Source of the DNA: Chloroflexota bacterium
GTDB lineage: Bacteria > Chloroflexota > Dehalococcoidia > SM23-28-2 > RBG-16-64-32
Assembly (NCBI GenBank): GCA_005882715.1
Contig: VBEI01000115.1
Coordinates: 1-5,647 of the forward strand
Direction of reading: 5' to 3'
Length of the DNA stretch: 5,647 nt
Under the pieces are notes generated by a model. The model saw nothing but the letters and a program-made list of their open reading frames with translations, did no database searches and had not been told where the DNA came from. The position numbers were made by a program, and so were the translations under genes. Below, in pieces: positions 5,038 to 5,647 of the stretch. Each line of letters starts with the position of its first letter. Within the stretch, counting starts at the first letter, position 1.

Positions 5038-5505
5038 CTTGTAGGCTGCCTCTAGGGCCTCAATATCGAGCTTCTTCATCGGCAGGAAGGCTTGGGTGAG
5101 GCGCGCGATCTGGTCCTCGGTGCCGCGCCGCATCATTTCGTCCATTCGTGCAGGAACGATCTGCCAGGAGAGGCCGTACTTGTCCTTCAGCCAGCCGCAC
5201 TGCTCGGATTCGGGGACCGCGGAGAGTTTCTCCCAGTAGCCATCGATCTCGTCCTGTGTCTCGCAGTACACAATGAACGAGATTGACTCGTTGAACTTGA
5301 ACAACGGGCCGGCGCTAATCGCCATGAAGGGCTGCCCGGCGAGCTCGAAGTCGACAACATCGCAATCGCCCGACGGCGTGTCGTGGAGGGTGGTGATATT
5401 CGTGATTTTCGACTCGGGGAAGATGGAGGTGTAGAACTGCGCAGCCTCCTTAGCTTCCTTGTCAAACCAGAGGTGCGGGACGATCTTCTGTTTGATTGTG
5501 GCCAT
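5032..5505 (-). CDS. PhnB-type VOC protein (3-demethylubiquinone-9 3-methyltransferase-like family)
   Basis: This is a 157-aa protein of the VOC superfamily, in the group named after PhnB and '3-demethylubiquinone-9 3-methyltransferase'. That name is a historical annotation; no SAM-binding motif is present and methyltransferase activity is not supported. The opening is KIVPHLWFDKEAKEAAQFY (7-25) with SIFPESKI (27-34). It is followed by DVVDFELAGQPFMAISAGP (49-67) and the strand ESISFIVYCETQDEIDGYW (73-91). The hallmark GWLKDKYGLSWQIVP (104-118) follows, and the C-terminal helices include MMRRGTEDQIARLTQAFLPMKKLD. The ATG start has AAGGAG 7 nt upstream (5513-5518). It lies 64 nt downstream of the stop of an SRPBCC gene and 51 nt upstream of the DHFR-like gene, all on one strand. 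It belongs to a different VOC branch from the second VOC protein of the cluster. The family is certain; the substrate is unknown. Confidence 0.93.
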   Translation of the reverse strand: MATIKQKIVPHLWFDKEAKEAAQFYTSIFPESKITNITTLHDTPSGDCDVVDFELAGQPFMAISAGPLFKFNESISFIVYCETQDEIDGYWEKLSAVPESEQCGWLKDKYGLSWQIVPARMDEMMRRGTEDQIARLTQAFLPMKKLDIEALEAAYKG

Positions 5506-5538
5506 GATGCTACTCCTTAATCCTCGCTAACTTGAGGG

Positions 5539-5552
5539 ATGTCTTTTGACAT
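5539..5552. repeat. Small perfect dyad ATGTC-TTTT-GACAT
   Basis: This is a 5-bp perfect inverted repeat with a 4-nt loop, in the 64-nt gap between the partial SRPBCC gene and the PhnB-type gene. On the minus strand the loop reads AAAA. It could be an operator half-site pair or a minor hairpin. With only five pairs, chance occurrence is quite possible. Confidence 0.25.
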
Positions 5553-5569
5553 GGGCATTAGTGGAACGG

Positions 5570-5647
5570 TTATCGCTTCAGCGTTTGCACGAACTCGGCG
5601 AGGCGATCGTACGTCTCGCCTGCGCCCTCCTCCATGCCGGACTGAAG
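5570..5647 (-). CDS. SRPBCC / AHSA1-domain protein, C-terminal end only (5' truncated by the window)
   Basis: The last 25 codons and the TAA stop of a minus-strand gene are present, too short to stand out as an ORF. The translation runs from the window edge as LQSGMEEGAGETYDRLAEF followed by VQTLKR. It matches the closing helix of AHSA1-type SRPBCC proteins, in which a Gly-Met/Trp-x-x-Gly turn leads into an amphipathic helix with the pattern DRLxEhh; the complete SRPBCC protein in this window has GALDGLNQTLDRLDDHL at the same place. The usual Trp or Asn after the second Gly is Ala here. The gene would be the first visible member of the cluster and lies 64 nt before the PhnB-type gene. The assignment rests on a short tail, supported by reading frame, position and context. 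Confidence 0.72.
   Translation of the reverse strand, partial: LQSGMEEGAGETYDRLAEFVQTLKR

Noticed and set aside
5032..5505. Literal ubiquinone-pathway methyltransferase (UbiG-like) function for the PhnB-type gene
   Set aside because: No SAM-binding motif is present. The sequence is a VOC fold, and the methyltransferase name is an inherited annotation.
5546..5575. Plus-strand TTGACA at 5546-5551 as a promoter
   Set aside because: No acceptable -10 hexamer lies 16-18 nt downstream, and it would drive transcription antisense into the SRPBCC gene. The hexamer is also part of the ATGTC/GACAT dyad.

Overview
The window is G+C-rich coding DNA, packed tightly on both strands, with Shine-Dalgarno sites of the AAGGAG/GGAGGT type. 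This fits a high-GC bacterium, plausibly a soil or freshwater member of the Pseudomonadota. The sequence alone does not fix the genus: there is no rRNA, tRNA or lineage-specific marker, and no sign of phage, IS elements or CRISPR.

Left third (1-2304, plus strand): two redox enzymes in tandem. The first is the 3' part of an FAD-linked oxidase of the GlcD/alkyl-DHAP synthase superfamily. After a strong 33-nt hairpin comes a complete zinc-independent MDR-type NADPH oxidoreductase (curcumin-reductase/prostaglandin-reductase-like). They may form one oxidation/reduction pathway for a small organic substrate, which the sequence does not identify.

Right two thirds (2329-5647, minus strand): a convergent run of seven small cytoplasmic single-domain proteins. 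In transcription order these are an SRPBCC/AHSA1 protein (only its last 25 residues are in the window), a PhnB-type VOC protein, a RibD-C/DHFR-like reductase, a second SRPBCC/AHSA1 protein, a second DHFR-like reductase, a second VOC protein and a TfoX N-terminal-domain protein. The central DHFR-SRPBCC-DHFR trio and the terminal VOC-TfoX pair are tightly packed (gaps of 9 and 5 nt, and a 4-nt ATGA overlap). The three fold families SRPBCC, VOC and DHFR-like each occur twice, so the cluster looks like one module present in two differently ordered copies. Such proteins often neighbour ArsR-type or ECF-sigma regulators; none lies inside the window, so any regulator would be upstream, beyond position 5647.

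The convergent junction (2305-2328) carries an imperfect dyad that includes both stop codons. The only long non-coding stretch, 3033-3220, is rich in dyads: a hairpin abutting the DHFR stop, two palindromes and a GC-rich triloop hairpin in front of the VOC gene. It could hold a terminator plus a second promoter. No gene in the window is obviously broken; the two end genes are cut only by the window edges. I see no clearly novel system. The duplicated SRPBCC/VOC/DHFR cluster is the part most worth following up.
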